64,000 bases of DNA from Zeugodacus cucurbitae (lineage: Eukaryota > Arthropoda > Insecta > Diptera > Tephritidae). Below, one piece after another: positions 26,600 to 39,536 of this stretch; within the stretch, counting starts at the first letter, position 1, and each line of letters starts with the position of its first letter. Both the position numbers and the translations under genes were made by a program. The DNA lies in the NCBI RefSeq assembly GCF_028554725.1, contig NC_071669.1:32044001-32108000 (forward strand), written 5' to 3'. Under the pieces are notes generated by a model. The model ran no database searches. It had not been told where the DNA came from and worked only from the letters and a program-made list of their open reading frames with translations.

Positions 26600-28297
26600 G
26601 TGAACTTTGATCATAAATCTGATAAAATACAAAATAAATTATTATGAATAAATATTCTTTATGTTTTTATTTGTCGATAAACAACTTGCAAGAAAGTGAA
26701 CTTTGATCTAAGTTTGATAAAATACAAAATAAATGATTATGAATAAATATTCTTTATGTTTTTATTTGACGATATTCAACTTGCAAGAAAGTGAACTTTG
26801 ACCTTAAATCTGATAAAAATACAAAATAAATGATTATGAATAAATATTTTTAATGTTTCTATTTGTCGATATTCAACTTGCAGGAAAGTGAACTTTGATC
26901 AAAAATCTGAGAAAACTCAAAATAAATGATTATCAATAAATGTTCTTTATGTTTTTATTTGTCGATAAACAACTTGCAAGAAAGTGAACTTTAATCTTAG
27001 ATATGATAGAATACAAAATAAATGATTATGAATAAATATTCTTTATGTTTTTACTTGTCGATAAACAACTTGCAAGAAAGTGAACTTTAATCTTAAATCT
27101 GATAAAATACAAAATAAATGATTATGAATATATGTTCTTTATGTTTCTATATGTCGATAAATAACTTGCAAGAAAGTGAACTTTGATCTTAGATCTGATA
27201 GAATACAAAATAAATGATTATGAATATATGTTCATTATGTTTCTATATGTCGATAAATAACTTGCAAGAAAGTGAACTTTGATCTAAGTTTGATAAAATA
27301 CAAAATAAATGATTATGAATAAATATTCTTTATGTTTTTATTTGCCGATTAACAACTTACATTAAAGTGAACTTTGATCATAAATCTGATAAAATACAAA
27401 ATAAATTATTATGAATAAATATTCTTTATGTTTTTATTTGTCGATATTCAACTTGCAAGAAAGTGAACTTTGATCTTAAATCTGATAAAAATACAAAATC
27501 AATGATCATGATTAAATGTTATTTATGTTTCTATTTGTCGATAAACAACTTGCAAGAAAGTGAACTTTGATCTAAGTTTGATAAAATACAAAATAAATGA
27601 TTATGAATAAATATTCTTTATGTTTTTATTTGACGATATTCAACTTGCAAGAAAGTGAACTTTGACCTTAAATCTGATAAAAATACAAAATAAATGATTA
27701 TGAATAAATATTTTTAATGTTTCTATTTGTCGATAAACGACTTGCAAGAAGGTGAACTTTAATCTTAAATATGATAAAATACAAAATAAATGATTTTGAA
27801 TAGATGTTATTTGTGTTTTTATTTGTCGATAAACAACTTGCAAGAAAGTGAGCTTTGATCTTAAATCTGATAAAATACGAAATAAGTGATAATGAATTAA
27901 TATTCTTTATGTTTTTATATGTCGATATTCAACTTGCAAGAAAGTGAACTTTAATCTTAGATATGATAGAATACAAAATCAATGGTTTTGAATAAATGCT
28001 ATTTATGTTTCTATATGTCGATAAATAACTTGCAAGAAAGTGAACTTTAATCTTAGATATGATAGAATACAAAATCAATGATTATGAATAAATGTTATTT
28101 ATGTTTCTATTTGTCGATAAACAACTTGCAAGAAAGTGAACTTTGATCTTAGTTCTGATAAAATACAAAATAAATGATTATGAATAAATATTCTTTATGT
28201 TTTTATTTGTCGATATTCAACTTACATGAACATGAACTTTGATCATAAATCTGATAAAAATACAAAATAAATTATTATGAATAAATATTCTTTATGT
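26600..28297 (+). repeat. Segmental duplication D6, left copy (offset 3,360 bp)
   Basis: About 1.7 kb repeated at 29,960-31,657, exactly 35 monomers away. It contains the GACCTTAAATCTG core at 27,662, AACGACTTGCAAGAAGG near 27,737, GATTTTGAATAGATGTTATT near 27,792 and AAATACGAAATAAGTG near 27,875, all mirrored 3,360 bp on. The copies differ at 28,229 (CATGAACATG against CATGAAAATG) and part near 28,297. Confidence 0.87.
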
Positions 28298-28646
28298 TTT
28301 TATTTGCCGATATTCAACTTGCAGGAAAGTGAACTTTGATCATAAATCTGAGAAAACTCAAAATAAATGATTATCAATAAATGTTCTTTATGTTTCTATT
28401 CGTCGATAAACAACTTGCAAGAAAGTGAACTTTAATCTTAGATATGATAGAATACAAAATCAATGATTATGAATAAATGTTATTTATGTTTCTATTTGTC
28501 GATAAACAACTTGCAAGAAAGTGAACTTTGATCTTAGTTCTGATAAAATACAAAATAAATGATTATGAATAAATATTCTTTATGTTTTTATTTGTCGATA
28601 TTCAACTTACATGAACATGAACTTTGATCATAAATCTGATAAAAAA
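28298..28646 (+). repeat. Satellite monomers between D6 and D5 copies
   Basis: Between three and four monomers in the order GCCGAT with CTTGCAGG and GAGAAAACTC, TTCGTCGATAAAC, GATAAACAAC with GATCTTAGTTC, and GATATTCAAC with CTTACATGAACATG. The same order recurs at about 35,930-36,250 and 38,330-38,650. No unique sequence. Confidence 0.8.
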
Positions 28647-30585
28647 CAAAATCAATTATTATGAATAAATATTCTTTATGTATTTATTTGTCGATATTCA
28701 ACTTGCAGGAAAGTGAACTTTGATCAAAAATCTGAGAAAACTCAAAATAAATGATTATCAATAAATGTTCTTTATGTTTCTATTTGTCGATAAACAACTT
28801 GCAAGAAAGTGCACTTTAATCTTTGATATGATAGAATACAAAATAAATGATTATGAATAAATATTCTTTATGCTTTTATTTGTCGATATTCAACTTTCAA
28901 GAAAGTAAACTTTATTCTTAAATAAGATAAAATACAAAATAAATGATTTTGAATAAATGTTATTTATGTTTTTACTTGTCGATAAACAATTTGCAAGAAA
29001 GTGAACTTTAATCTTAAATCTGATAAAATACAAATAAATGATTATGAATATATGTTCTTTATGTTTCTATATGTCGATAAATAACTTGCAAGAAAGTGAA
29101 CTTTGATCTTAGATCTGATAGAATACAAAATAAATGGTTTTGAATAAATGCTATTTATGTTTCTATATGTCGATAAATAACTTGCAAGAAAGTGAACTTT
29201 GATCTTAAATCTGATAAAAATACAAAATAAATGATTATGAATAAATATTATTTATGTTTTTATTTGCCGATTAACAACTTACATTAAAGTGAACTTTGAT
29301 CATAAATCTTATAAAATACAAAATAAATGATTATGAATAAATATTCTTTATGATTTTATTTGTCGATATTCAACTTACATGAACATGAACTTTGATCATA
29401 AATCTGATAAAAAACAAAATCAATTATTATAAATAAATATTCTTTATGTATTTATTTGTCGATATTCAAGTTGCAGGAAAGTGAACTTTGATCAAAAATC
29501 TGAGAAAACTCAAAATAAATGATTATCAATAAATGTTCTTTATGTTTTTATTTGTCGATAAACAACTTGCAAGAAAGTGAACTTTAATCTTAGATATGAT
29601 AGAATACAAAATAAATGATTATGAATAAATATTCTTTATGTTTTTACTTGTCGATAAACAACTTGCAAGAAAGTGAACTTTGATCATAAATCTGATAAAA
29701 TACAAAATAAATGATTATGAATATATGTTCATTATGTTTCTATATGTCGATAAATAACTTGCAAGAAAGTGAACTTTGATCTAAGTTTGATAAAATACAA
29801 AATAAATGATTATGAATAAATATTCTTTATGTTTTTATTTGCCGATTAACAACTTACATTAAAGTGAACTTTGATCATAAATCTGATAAAATACAAAATA
29901 AATTATTATGAATAAATATTATTTATGTTTTTATTTGCCGATTAACAACTTACATTAAAGTGAACTTTGATCATAAATCTGATAAAATACAAAATAAATT
30001 ATTATGAATAAATATTCTTTATGTTTTTATTTGTCGATAAACAACTTGCAAGAAAGTGAACTTTGATCTAAGTTTGATAAAATACAAAATAAATGATTAT
30101 GAATAAATATTCTTTATGTTTTTATTTGACGATATTCAACTTGCAAGAAAGTGAACTTTGACCTTAAATCTGATAAAAATACAAAATAAATGATTATGAA
30201 TAAATATTTTTAATGTTTCTATTTGTCGATATTCAACTTGCAGGAAAGTGAACTTTGATCAAAAATCTGAGAAAACTCAAAATAAATGATTATCAATAAA
30301 TGTTCTTTATGTTTTTATTTGTCGATAAACAACTTGCAAGAAAGTGAACTTTAATCTTAGATATGATAGAATACAAAATAAATGATTATGAATAAATATT
30401 CTTTATGTTTTTACTTGTCGATAAACAACTTGCAAGAAAGTGAACTTTAATCTTAAATCTGATAAAATACAAAATAAATGATTATGAATATATGTTCTTT
30501 ATGTTTCTATATGTCGATAAATAACTTGCAAGAAAGTGAACTTTGATCTTAGATCTGATAGAATACAAAATAAATGATTATGAAT
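28647..30585 (+). repeat. Segmental duplication D5, right copy
   Basis: Right-hand copy of 23,576-25,418, one monomer longer because it carries an extra GATTAACAACTTACATT unit near 29,940-30,035. Its last part, from 29,960, also belongs to the D6 right copy, so the D5 and D6 events overlap and one must have followed the other. Confidence 0.85.
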
Positions 30586-31657
30586 ATATGTTCATTATGT
30601 TTCTATATGTCGATAAATAACTTGCAAGAAAGTGAACTTTGATCTAAGTTTGATAAAATACAAAATAAATGATTATGAATAAATATTCTTTATGTTTTTA
30701 TTTGCCGATTAACAACTTACATTAAAGTGAACTTTGATCATAAATCTGATAAAATACAAAATAAATTATTATGAATAAATATTCTTTATGTTTTTATTTG
30801 TCGATATTCAACTTGCAAGAAAGTGAACTTTGATCTTAAATCTGATAAAAATACAAAATCAATGATCATGATTAAATGTTATTTATGTTTCTATTTGTCG
30901 ATAAACAACTTGCAAGAAAGTGAACTTTGATCTAAGTTTGATAAAATACAAAATAAATGATTATGAATAAATATTCTTTATGTTTTTATTTGACGATATT
31001 CAACTTGCAAGAAAGTGAACTTTGACCTTAAATCTGATAAAAATACAAAATAAATGATTATGAATAAATATTTTTAATGTTTCTATTTGTCGATAAACGA
31101 CTTGCAAGAAGGTGAACTTTAATCTTAAATATGATAAAATACAAAATAAATGATTTTGAATAGATGTTATTTGTGTTTTTATTTGTCGATAAACAACTTG
31201 CAAGAAAGTGAGCTTTGATCTTAAATCTGATAAAATACGAAATAAGTGATAATGAATTAATATTCTTTATGTTTTTATATGTCGATATTCAACTTGCAAG
31301 AAAGTGAACTTTAATCTTAGATATGATAGAATACAAAATCAATGGTTTTGAATAAATGCTATTTATGTTTCTATATGTCGATAAATAACTTGCAAGAAAG
31401 TGAACTTTAATCTTAGATATGATAGAATACAAAATCAATGATTATGAATAAATGTTATTTATGTTTCTATTTGTCGATAAACAACTTGCAAGAAAGTGAA
31501 CTTTGATCTTAGTTCTGATAAAATACAAAATAAATGATTATGAATAAATATTCTTTATGTTTTTATTTGTCGATATTCAACTTACATGAAAATGAACTTT
31601 GATCATAAATCTGATAAAAATACAAAATAAATTATTATGAATAAATATTCTTTATGT
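29960..31657 (+). repeat. Segmental duplication D6, right copy
   Basis: Copy of 26,600-28,297. The first 600 bp coincide with the end of the D5 right copy. The stretch 30,917-31,567 is seen again at 42,290-42,940 (offset 11,373 bp), so this block has at least three relatives in the window. Confidence 0.86.
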
Positions 31658-32693
31658 ATTTATTTGTCGATATTCAACTTGCAGGAAAGTGAACTTTGAT
31701 CAAAAATCTGAGAAAACTCAAAATAAATGATTATCAATAAATGTTCTTTATGTTTCTATTTGTCGATAAACAACTTGCAAGAAAGTGAACTTTGATCTTA
31801 GTTCTGATAAAATACAAAATAAATGATTATGAATAAATCTTCTTTATGTTTTTATTTGTCGATATTCAACTTACATGAACATGAACTTTGATCATAAATC
31901 TGATAAAAAACAAAATCAATTATTATGAATAAATATTCTTTATGTTTCTATTCGTCGATAAACAACTTGCAAGAAAGTGAACTTTAATCTTAGATATGAT
32001 AGAATACAAAATCAATGATTATGAATAAATGTTATTTATGTTTCTATTTATCGATAAACAACTTGCAAGAAAGTGAACTTTGATCTTAGTTCTGATAAAA
32101 TACAAAATAAATGATTATGAATAAATATTCTTTATGTTTTTATTTGTCGATATTCAACTTACATGAACATGAACTTTGATCATAAATCTGATAAAAAACA
32201 AAATCAATTATTATGAATAAATATTCTTTATGTATTTATTTGTCGATATTCAACTTGCAGGAAAGTGAACTTTGATCAAAAATCTGAGAAAACTCAAAAT
32301 AAATGATTATCAATAAATGTTCTTTATGTTTCTATTTGTCGATAAACAACTTGCAAGAAAGTGAACTTTGATCTTAGTTCTGATAAAATACAAAATAAAT
32401 GATTATGAATAAATCTTCTTTATGTTTTTATTTGTCGATATTCAACTTACATGAACATGAACTTTGATCATAAATCTGATAAAAAAACAAAATCAATTTT
32501 ATGAATAAATATTCTTTATGTATTTATTTGTCGATATTCAACTTGCAGGAAAGTGAACTTTGATCAAAAATCTGAGAAAACTCAAAATAAATGATTATCA
32601 ATAAATGTTCTTTATGTTTCTATTTGTCGATAAACAACTTGCAAGAAAGTGCACTTTAATCTTAGATATGATAGAATACAAAATAAATGATTA
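31620..32693 (+). repeat. 1,096-bp tandem duplication D7, first copy
   Basis: About 11 monomers repeated at 32,716-33,789. The marker GAATAAATCTTCTTTATG starts at 31,831 and 32,407 here and at 32,927 and 33,503 in the second copy, each 1,096 bp apart. A shortened AAAACAAAATCAATTTTATG monomer near 32,490 is also shared. Within the copy, parts repeat at 576 bp (six monomers). The 1,096 bp is not a whole number of monomers, and the disturbed phase lies at the junction downstream. Confidence 0.88.
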
Positions 32694-32715
32694 AAATGAT
32701 TTAAATCTGATAAAA
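32690..32715 (+). other. Out-of-phase duplication junction of D7
   Basis: The sequence reads AATGATTAAAATGATTTAAATC, where a normal monomer would continue AATGATTATGAATAAAT. The monomer is cut after ATGATT and resumes inside another monomer at AAATCTGATAAAAATAC, losing the T-rich end, CpG box, palindrome and core. ATGATT stands on both sides of the change and could be microhomology. This is the clearest break in monomer phase in the window. Confidence 0.8.
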
Positions 32716-33789
32716 ATACAAAATAAATTATTATGAATAAATATTCTTTATGTATTTATTTGTCGATATTCAACTTGCAGGAAAGTGAACTTTGATCAAA
32801 AATCTGAGAAAACTCAAAATAAATGATTATCAATAAATGTTCTTTATGTTTCTATTTGTCGATAAACAACTTGCAAGAAAGTGAACTTTGATCTTAGTTC
32901 TGATAAAATACAAAATAAATGATTATGAATAAATCTTCTTTATGTTTTTATTTGTCGATATTCAACTTACATGAACATGAACTTTGATCATAAATCTGAT
33001 AAAAAACAAAATCAATTATTATGAATAAATATTCTTTATGTTTCTATTCGTCGATAAACAACTTGCAAGAAAGTGAACTTTAATCTTAGATATGATAGAA
33101 TACAAAATCAATGATTATGAATAAATGTTATTTATGTTTCTATTTGTCGATAAACAACTTGCAAGAAAGTGAACTTTGATCTTAGTTCTGATAAAATACA
33201 AAATAAATGATTATGAATAAATATTCTTTATGTTTTTATTTGTCGATATTCAACTTACATGAACATGAACTTTGATCATAAATCTGATAAAAAACAAAAT
33301 CAATTATTATGAATAAATATTCTTTATGTATTTATTTGTCGATATTCAACTTGCAGGAAAGTGAACTTTGATCAAAAATCTGAGAAAACTCAAAATAAAT
33401 GATTATCAATAAATGTTCTTTATGTTTCTATTTGTCGATAAACAACTTGCAAGAAAGTGAACTTTGATCTTAGTTCTGATAAAATACAAAATAAATGATT
33501 ATGAATAAATCTTCTTTATGTTTTTATTTGTCGATATTCAACTTACATGAACATGAACTTTGATCATAAATCTGATAAAAAAACAAAATCAATTTTATGA
33601 ATAAATATTCTTTATGTATTTATTTGTCGATATTCAACTTGCAGGAAAGTGAACTTTGATCAAAAATCTGAGAAAACTCAAAATAAATGATTATCAATAA
33701 ATGTTCTTTATGTTTCTATTTGTCGATAAACAACTTGCAAGAAAGTGCACTTTAATCTTAGATATGATAGAATACAAAATAAATGATTA
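32716..33789 (+). repeat. 1,096-bp tandem duplication D7, second copy
   Basis: Second copy of 31,620-32,693. It continues normally past the point where the first copy is broken (ATGATTATGAATAAAT near 33,782), so this copy keeps the original right flank and the first copy holds the new joint. Confidence 0.88.
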
Positions 33790-34734
33790 TGAATAAATAT
33801 TCTTTATGCTTTTATTTGTCGATATTCAACTTTCAAGAAAGTAAACTTTATTCTTAAATAAGATAAAATACAAAATAAATGATTTTGAATAAATGTTATT
33901 TATGTTTTTACTTGTCGATAAACAATTTGCAAGAAAGTGAACTTTAATCTTAAATCTGATAAAATACAAATAAATGATTATGAATATATGTTCTTTATGT
34001 TTCTATATGTCGATAAATAACTTGCAAGAAAGTGAACTTTGATCTTAGATCTGATAGAATACAAAATCAATGATTATGAATAAATGTTATTTATGTTTCT
34101 ATTTGTCGATAAACAACTTGCAAGAAAGTGAACTTTGATCTTAGTTCTGATAAAATACAAAATAAATGATTATGAATAAATATTCTTTATGTTTTTATTT
34201 GTCGATATTCAACTTACATGAAAATGAACTTTGATCATAAATCTGATAAAAATACAAAATAAATTATTATGAATAAATATTCTTTATGTATTTATTTGTC
34301 GATATTCAACTTGCAGGAAAGTGAACTTTGATCAAAAATCTGAGAAAACTCAAAATAAATGATTATCAATAAATGTTCTTTATGTTTCTATTTGTCGATA
34401 AACAACTTGCAAGAAAGTGAACTTTGATCTTAGTTCTGATAAAATACAAAATAAATGATTATGAATAAATCTTCTTTATGTTTTTATTTGTCGATATTCA
34501 ACTTACATGAACATGAACTTTGATCATAAATCTGATAAAAAACAAAATCAATTATTATGAATAAATATTCTTTATGTTTCTATTCGTCGATAAACAACTT
34601 GCAAGAAAGTGAACTTTAATCTTAGATATGATAGAATACAAAATCAATGATTATGAATAAATGTTATTTATGTTTCTATTTGTCGATAAACAACTTGCAA
34701 GAAAGTGAACTTTGATCTTAGTTCTGATAAAATA
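33790..34734 (+). repeat. Satellite block repeating 31.4-32.1 kb at 2,632 bp
   Basis: The first part carries AACTTTCAAGAAAGTAAAC near 33,830, as in D5 and the 2,401-bp repeat. From about 34,055 to 34,734 the sequence follows 31,423-32,100 at an offset of 2,632 bp, including GAATAAATCTTC at 34,463. No unique sequence. Confidence 0.8.
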
Positions 34735-37135
34735 CAAAATAAATGATTATGAATAAATATTATTTATGTTTTTATTTGCCGATTAACAACTTACATTAAA
34801 GTGAACTTTGATCATAAATCTGATAAAATACAAAATAAATGATTATGAATAAATATTCTTTATGATTTTATTTGTCGATATTCAACTTACATGAACATGA
34901 ACTTTGATCATAAATCTGATAAAAAACAAAATCAATTATTATAAATAAATATTCTTTATGTATTTATTTGTCGATATTCAAGTTGCAGGAAAGTGAACTT
35001 TGATCAAAAATCTGAGAAAACTCAAAATAAATGATTATCAATAAATGTTCTTTATGTTTTTATTTGTCGATAAACAACTTGCAAGAAAGTGAACTTTAAT
35101 CTTAGATATGATAGAATACAAAATAAATGATTATGAATAAATATTCTTTATGTTTTTACTTGTCGATAAACAACTTGCAAGAAAGTGAACTTTGATCATA
35201 AATCTGATAAAATACAAAATAAATGATTATGAATATATGTTCATTATGTTTCTATATGTCGATAAATAACTTGCAAGAAAGTGAACTTTGATCTAAGTTT
35301 GATAAAATACAAAATAAATGATTATGAATAAATATTCTTTATGTTTTTATTTGCCGATTAACAACTTACATTAAAGTGAACTTTGATCATAAATCTGATA
35401 AAATACAAAATAAATTATTATGAATAAATATTCTTTATGTTTTTATTTGTCGATATTCAACTTGCAAGAAAGTGAACTTTGATCTTAAATCTGATAAAAA
35501 TACAAAATCAATGATCATGATTAAATGTTATTTATGTTTCTATTTGTCGATAAACAACTTGCAAGAAAGTGAACTTTGATCTAAGTTTGATAAAATACAA
35601 AATAAATGATTATGAATAAATATTCTTTATGTTTTTATTTGACGATATTCAACTTGCAAGAAAGTGAACTTTGACCTTAAATCTGATAAAAATACAAAAT
35701 AAATGATTATGAATAAATATTTTTAATGTTTCTATTTGTCGATAAACGACTTGCAAGAAGGTGAACTTTAATCTTAAATATGATAAAATACAAAATAAAT
35801 GATTTTGAATAGATGTTATTTGTGTTTTTATTTGTCGATAAACAACTTGCAAGAAAGTGAGCTTTGATCTTAAATCTGATAAAATACAAAATAAATTATT
35901 ATGAATAAATATTCTTTATGTTTTTATTTGCCGATATTCAACTTGCAGGAAAGTGAACTTTGATCATAAATCTGAGAAAACTCAAAATAAATGATTATCA
36001 ATAAATGTTCTTTATGTTTCTATTCGTCGATAAACAACTTGCAAGAAAGTGAACTTTAATCTTAGATATGATAGAATACAAAATCAATGATTATGAATAA
36101 ATGTTATTTATGTTTCTATTTGTCGATAAACAACTTGCAAGAAAGTGAACTTTGATCTTAGTTCTGATAAAATACAAAATAAATGATTATGAATAAATAT
36201 TCTTTATGTTTTTATTTGTCGATATTCAACTTACATGAACATGAACTTTGATCATAAATCTGATAAAAAACAAAATCAATTATTATGAATAAATATTCTT
36301 TATGTATTTATTTGTCGATATTCAACTTGCAGGAAAGTGAACTTTGATCAAAAATCTGAGAAAACTCAAAATAAATGATTATCAATAAATGTTCTTTATG
36401 TTTCTATTTGTCGATAAACAACTTGCAAGAAAGTGAACTTTGATCTTAGTTCTGATAAAATACAAAATAAATGATTATGAATAAATCTTCTTTATGTTTT
36501 TATTTGTCGATATTCAACTTACATGAACATGAACTTTGATCATAAATCTGATAAAAAAACAAAATCAATTATTATGAATAAATATTCTTTATGTATTTAT
36601 TTGTCGATATTCAACTTGCAGGAAAGTGAACTTTGATCAAAAATCTGAGAAAACTCAAAATAAATGATTATCAATAAATGTTCTTTATGTTTCTATTTGT
36701 CGATAAACAACTTGCAAGAAAGTGCACTTTAATCTTAGATATGATAGAATACAAAATAAATGATTATGAATAAATATTCTTTATGCTTTTATTTGTCGAT
36801 ATTCAACTTTCAAGAAAGTAAACTTTATTCTTAAATAAGATAAAATACAAAATAAATGATTTTGAATAAATGTTATTTATGTTTTTACTTGTCGATAAAC
36901 AATTTGCAAGAAAGTGAACTTTAATCTTAAATCTGATAAAATACAAATAAATGATTATGAATATATGTTCTTTATGTTTCTATATGTCGATAAATAACTT
37001 GCAAGAAAGTGAACTTTGATCTTAGATCTGATAGAATACAAAATAAATGGTTTTGAATAAATGCTATTTATGTTTCTATATGTCGATAAATAACTTGCAA
37101 GAAAGTGAACTTTGATCTTAAATCTGATAAAAATA
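34735..37135 (+). repeat. 2,401-bp (25-monomer) higher-order repeat D8, copy 1
   Basis: Identity at a 2,401-bp offset (25 x 96 plus 1) runs from about 34,735 to 40,688, about 2.5 copies. Markers at matching places are GACCTTAAATCTG at 35,671, 38,072 and 40,473, GATTTTGAATAGATGTTATT at 35,801, 38,202 and 40,603, GAATAAATCTTC at 36,479 and 38,880, and the seven-A monomer near 36,552 and 38,953. Copies 1 and 2 look almost identical. This is the longest regular higher-order repeat in the window. Confidence 0.9.
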
Positions 37136-39536
37136 CAAAATAAATGATTATGAATAAATATTATTTATGTTTTTATTTGCCGATTAACAACTTACATTAA
37201 AGTGAACTTTGATCATAAATCTGATAAAATACAAAATAAATGATTATGAATAAATATTCTTTATGATTTTATTTGTCGATATTCAACTTACATGAACATG
37301 AACTTTGATCATAAATCTGATAAAAAACAAAATCAATTATTATAAATAAATATTCTTTATGTATTTATTTGTCGATATTCAAGTTGCAGGAAAGTGAACT
37401 TTGATCAAAAATCTGAGAAAACTCAAAATAAATGATTATCAATAAATGTTCTTTATGTTTTTATTTGTCGATAAACAACTTGCAAGAAAGTGAACTTTAA
37501 TCTTAGATATGATAGAATACAAAATAAATGATTATGAATAAATATTCTTTATGTTTTTACTTGTCGATAAACAACTTGCAAGAAAGTGAACTTTGATCAT
37601 AAATCTGATAAAATACAAAATAAATGATTATGAATATATGTTCATTATGTTTCTATATGTCGATAAATAACTTGCAAGAAAGTGAACTTTGATCTAAGTT
37701 TGATAAAATACAAAATAAATGATTATGAATAAATATTCTTTATATTTTTATTTGCCGATTAACAACTTACATTAAAGTGAACTTTGATCATAAATCTGAT
37801 AAAATACAAAATAAATTATTATGAATAAATATTCTTTATGTTTTTATTTGTCGATATTCAACTTGCAAGAAAGTGAACTTTGATCTTAAATCTGATAAAA
37901 ATACAAAATCAATGATCATGATTAAATGTTATTTATGTTTCTATTTGTCGATAAACAACTTGCAAGAAAGTGAACTTTGATCTAAGTTTGATAAAATACA
38001 AAATAAATGATTATGAATAAATATTCTTTATGTTTTTATTTGACGATATTCAACTTGCAAGAAAGTGAACTTTGACCTTAAATCTGATAAAAATACAAAA
38101 TAAATGATTATGAATAAATATTTTTAATGTTTCTATTTGTCGATAAACGACTTGCAAGAAGGTGAACTTTAATCTTAAATATGATAAAATACAAAATAAA
38201 TGATTTTGAATAGATGTTATTTGTGTTTTTATTTGTCGATAAACAACTTGCAAGAAAGTGAGCTTTGATCTTAAATCTGATAAAATACAAAATAAATTAT
38301 TATGAATAAATATTCTTTATGTTTTTATTTGCCGATATTCAACTTGCAGGAAAGTGAACTTTGATCATAAATCTGAGAAAACTCAAAATAAATGATTATC
38401 AATAAATGTTCTTTATGTTTCTATTCGTCGATAAACAACTTGCAAGAAAGTGAACTTTAATCTTAGATATGATAGAATACAAAATCAATGATTATGAATA
38501 AATGTTATTTATGTTTCTATTTGTCGATAAACAACTTGCAAGAAAGTGAACTTTGATCTTAGTTCTGATAAAATACAAAATAAATGATTATGAATAAATA
38601 TTCTTTATGTTTTTATTTGTCGATATTCAACTTACATGAACATGAACTTTGATCATAAATCTGATAAAAAACAAAATCAATTATTATGAATAAATATTCT
38701 TTATGTATTTATTTGTCGATATTCAACTTGCAGGAAAGTGAACTTTGATCAAAAATCTGAGAAAACTCAAAATAAATGATTATCAATAAATGTTCTTTAT
38801 GTTTCTATTTGTCGATAAACAACTTGCAAGAAAGTGAACTTTGATCTTAGTTCTGATAAAATACAAAATAAATGATTATGAATAAATCTTCTTTATGTTT
38901 TTATTTGTCGATATTCAACTTACATGAACATGAACTTTGATCATAAATCTGATAAAAAAACAAAATCAATTATTATGAATAAATATTCTTTATGTATTTA
39001 TTTGTCGATATTCAACTTGCAGGAAAGTGAACTTTGATCAAAAATCTGAGAAAACTCAAAATAAATGATTATCAATAAATGTTCTTTATGTTTCTATTTG
39101 TCGATAAACAACTTGCAAGAAAGTGCACTTTAATCTTAGATATGATAGAATACCAAATAAATGATTATGAATAAATATTCTTTATGCTTTTATTTGTCGA
39201 TATTCAACTTTCAAGAAAGTAAACTTTATTCTTAAATAAGATAAAATACAAAATAAATGATTTTGAATAAATGTTATTTATGTTTTTACTTGTCGATAAA
39301 CAATTTGCAAGAAAGTGAACTTTAATCTTAAATCTGATAAAATACAAATAAATGATTATGAATATATGTTCTTTATGTTTCTATATGTCGATAAATAACT
39401 TGCAAGAAAGTGAACTTTGATCTTAGATCTGATAGAATACAAAATAAATGGTTTTGAATAAATGCTATTTATGTTTCTATATGTCGATAAATAACTTGCA
39501 AGAAAGTGAACTTTGATCTTAAATCTGATAAAAATA
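37136..39536 (+). repeat. 2,401-bp higher-order repeat D8, copy 2
   Basis: Second 25-monomer copy. Private variants include TTCTTTATATTTTTATTTG near 37,737 and AATACCAAATAAATG near 39,151. All other landmarks of copy 1 recur in order and spacing. Confidence 0.9.
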
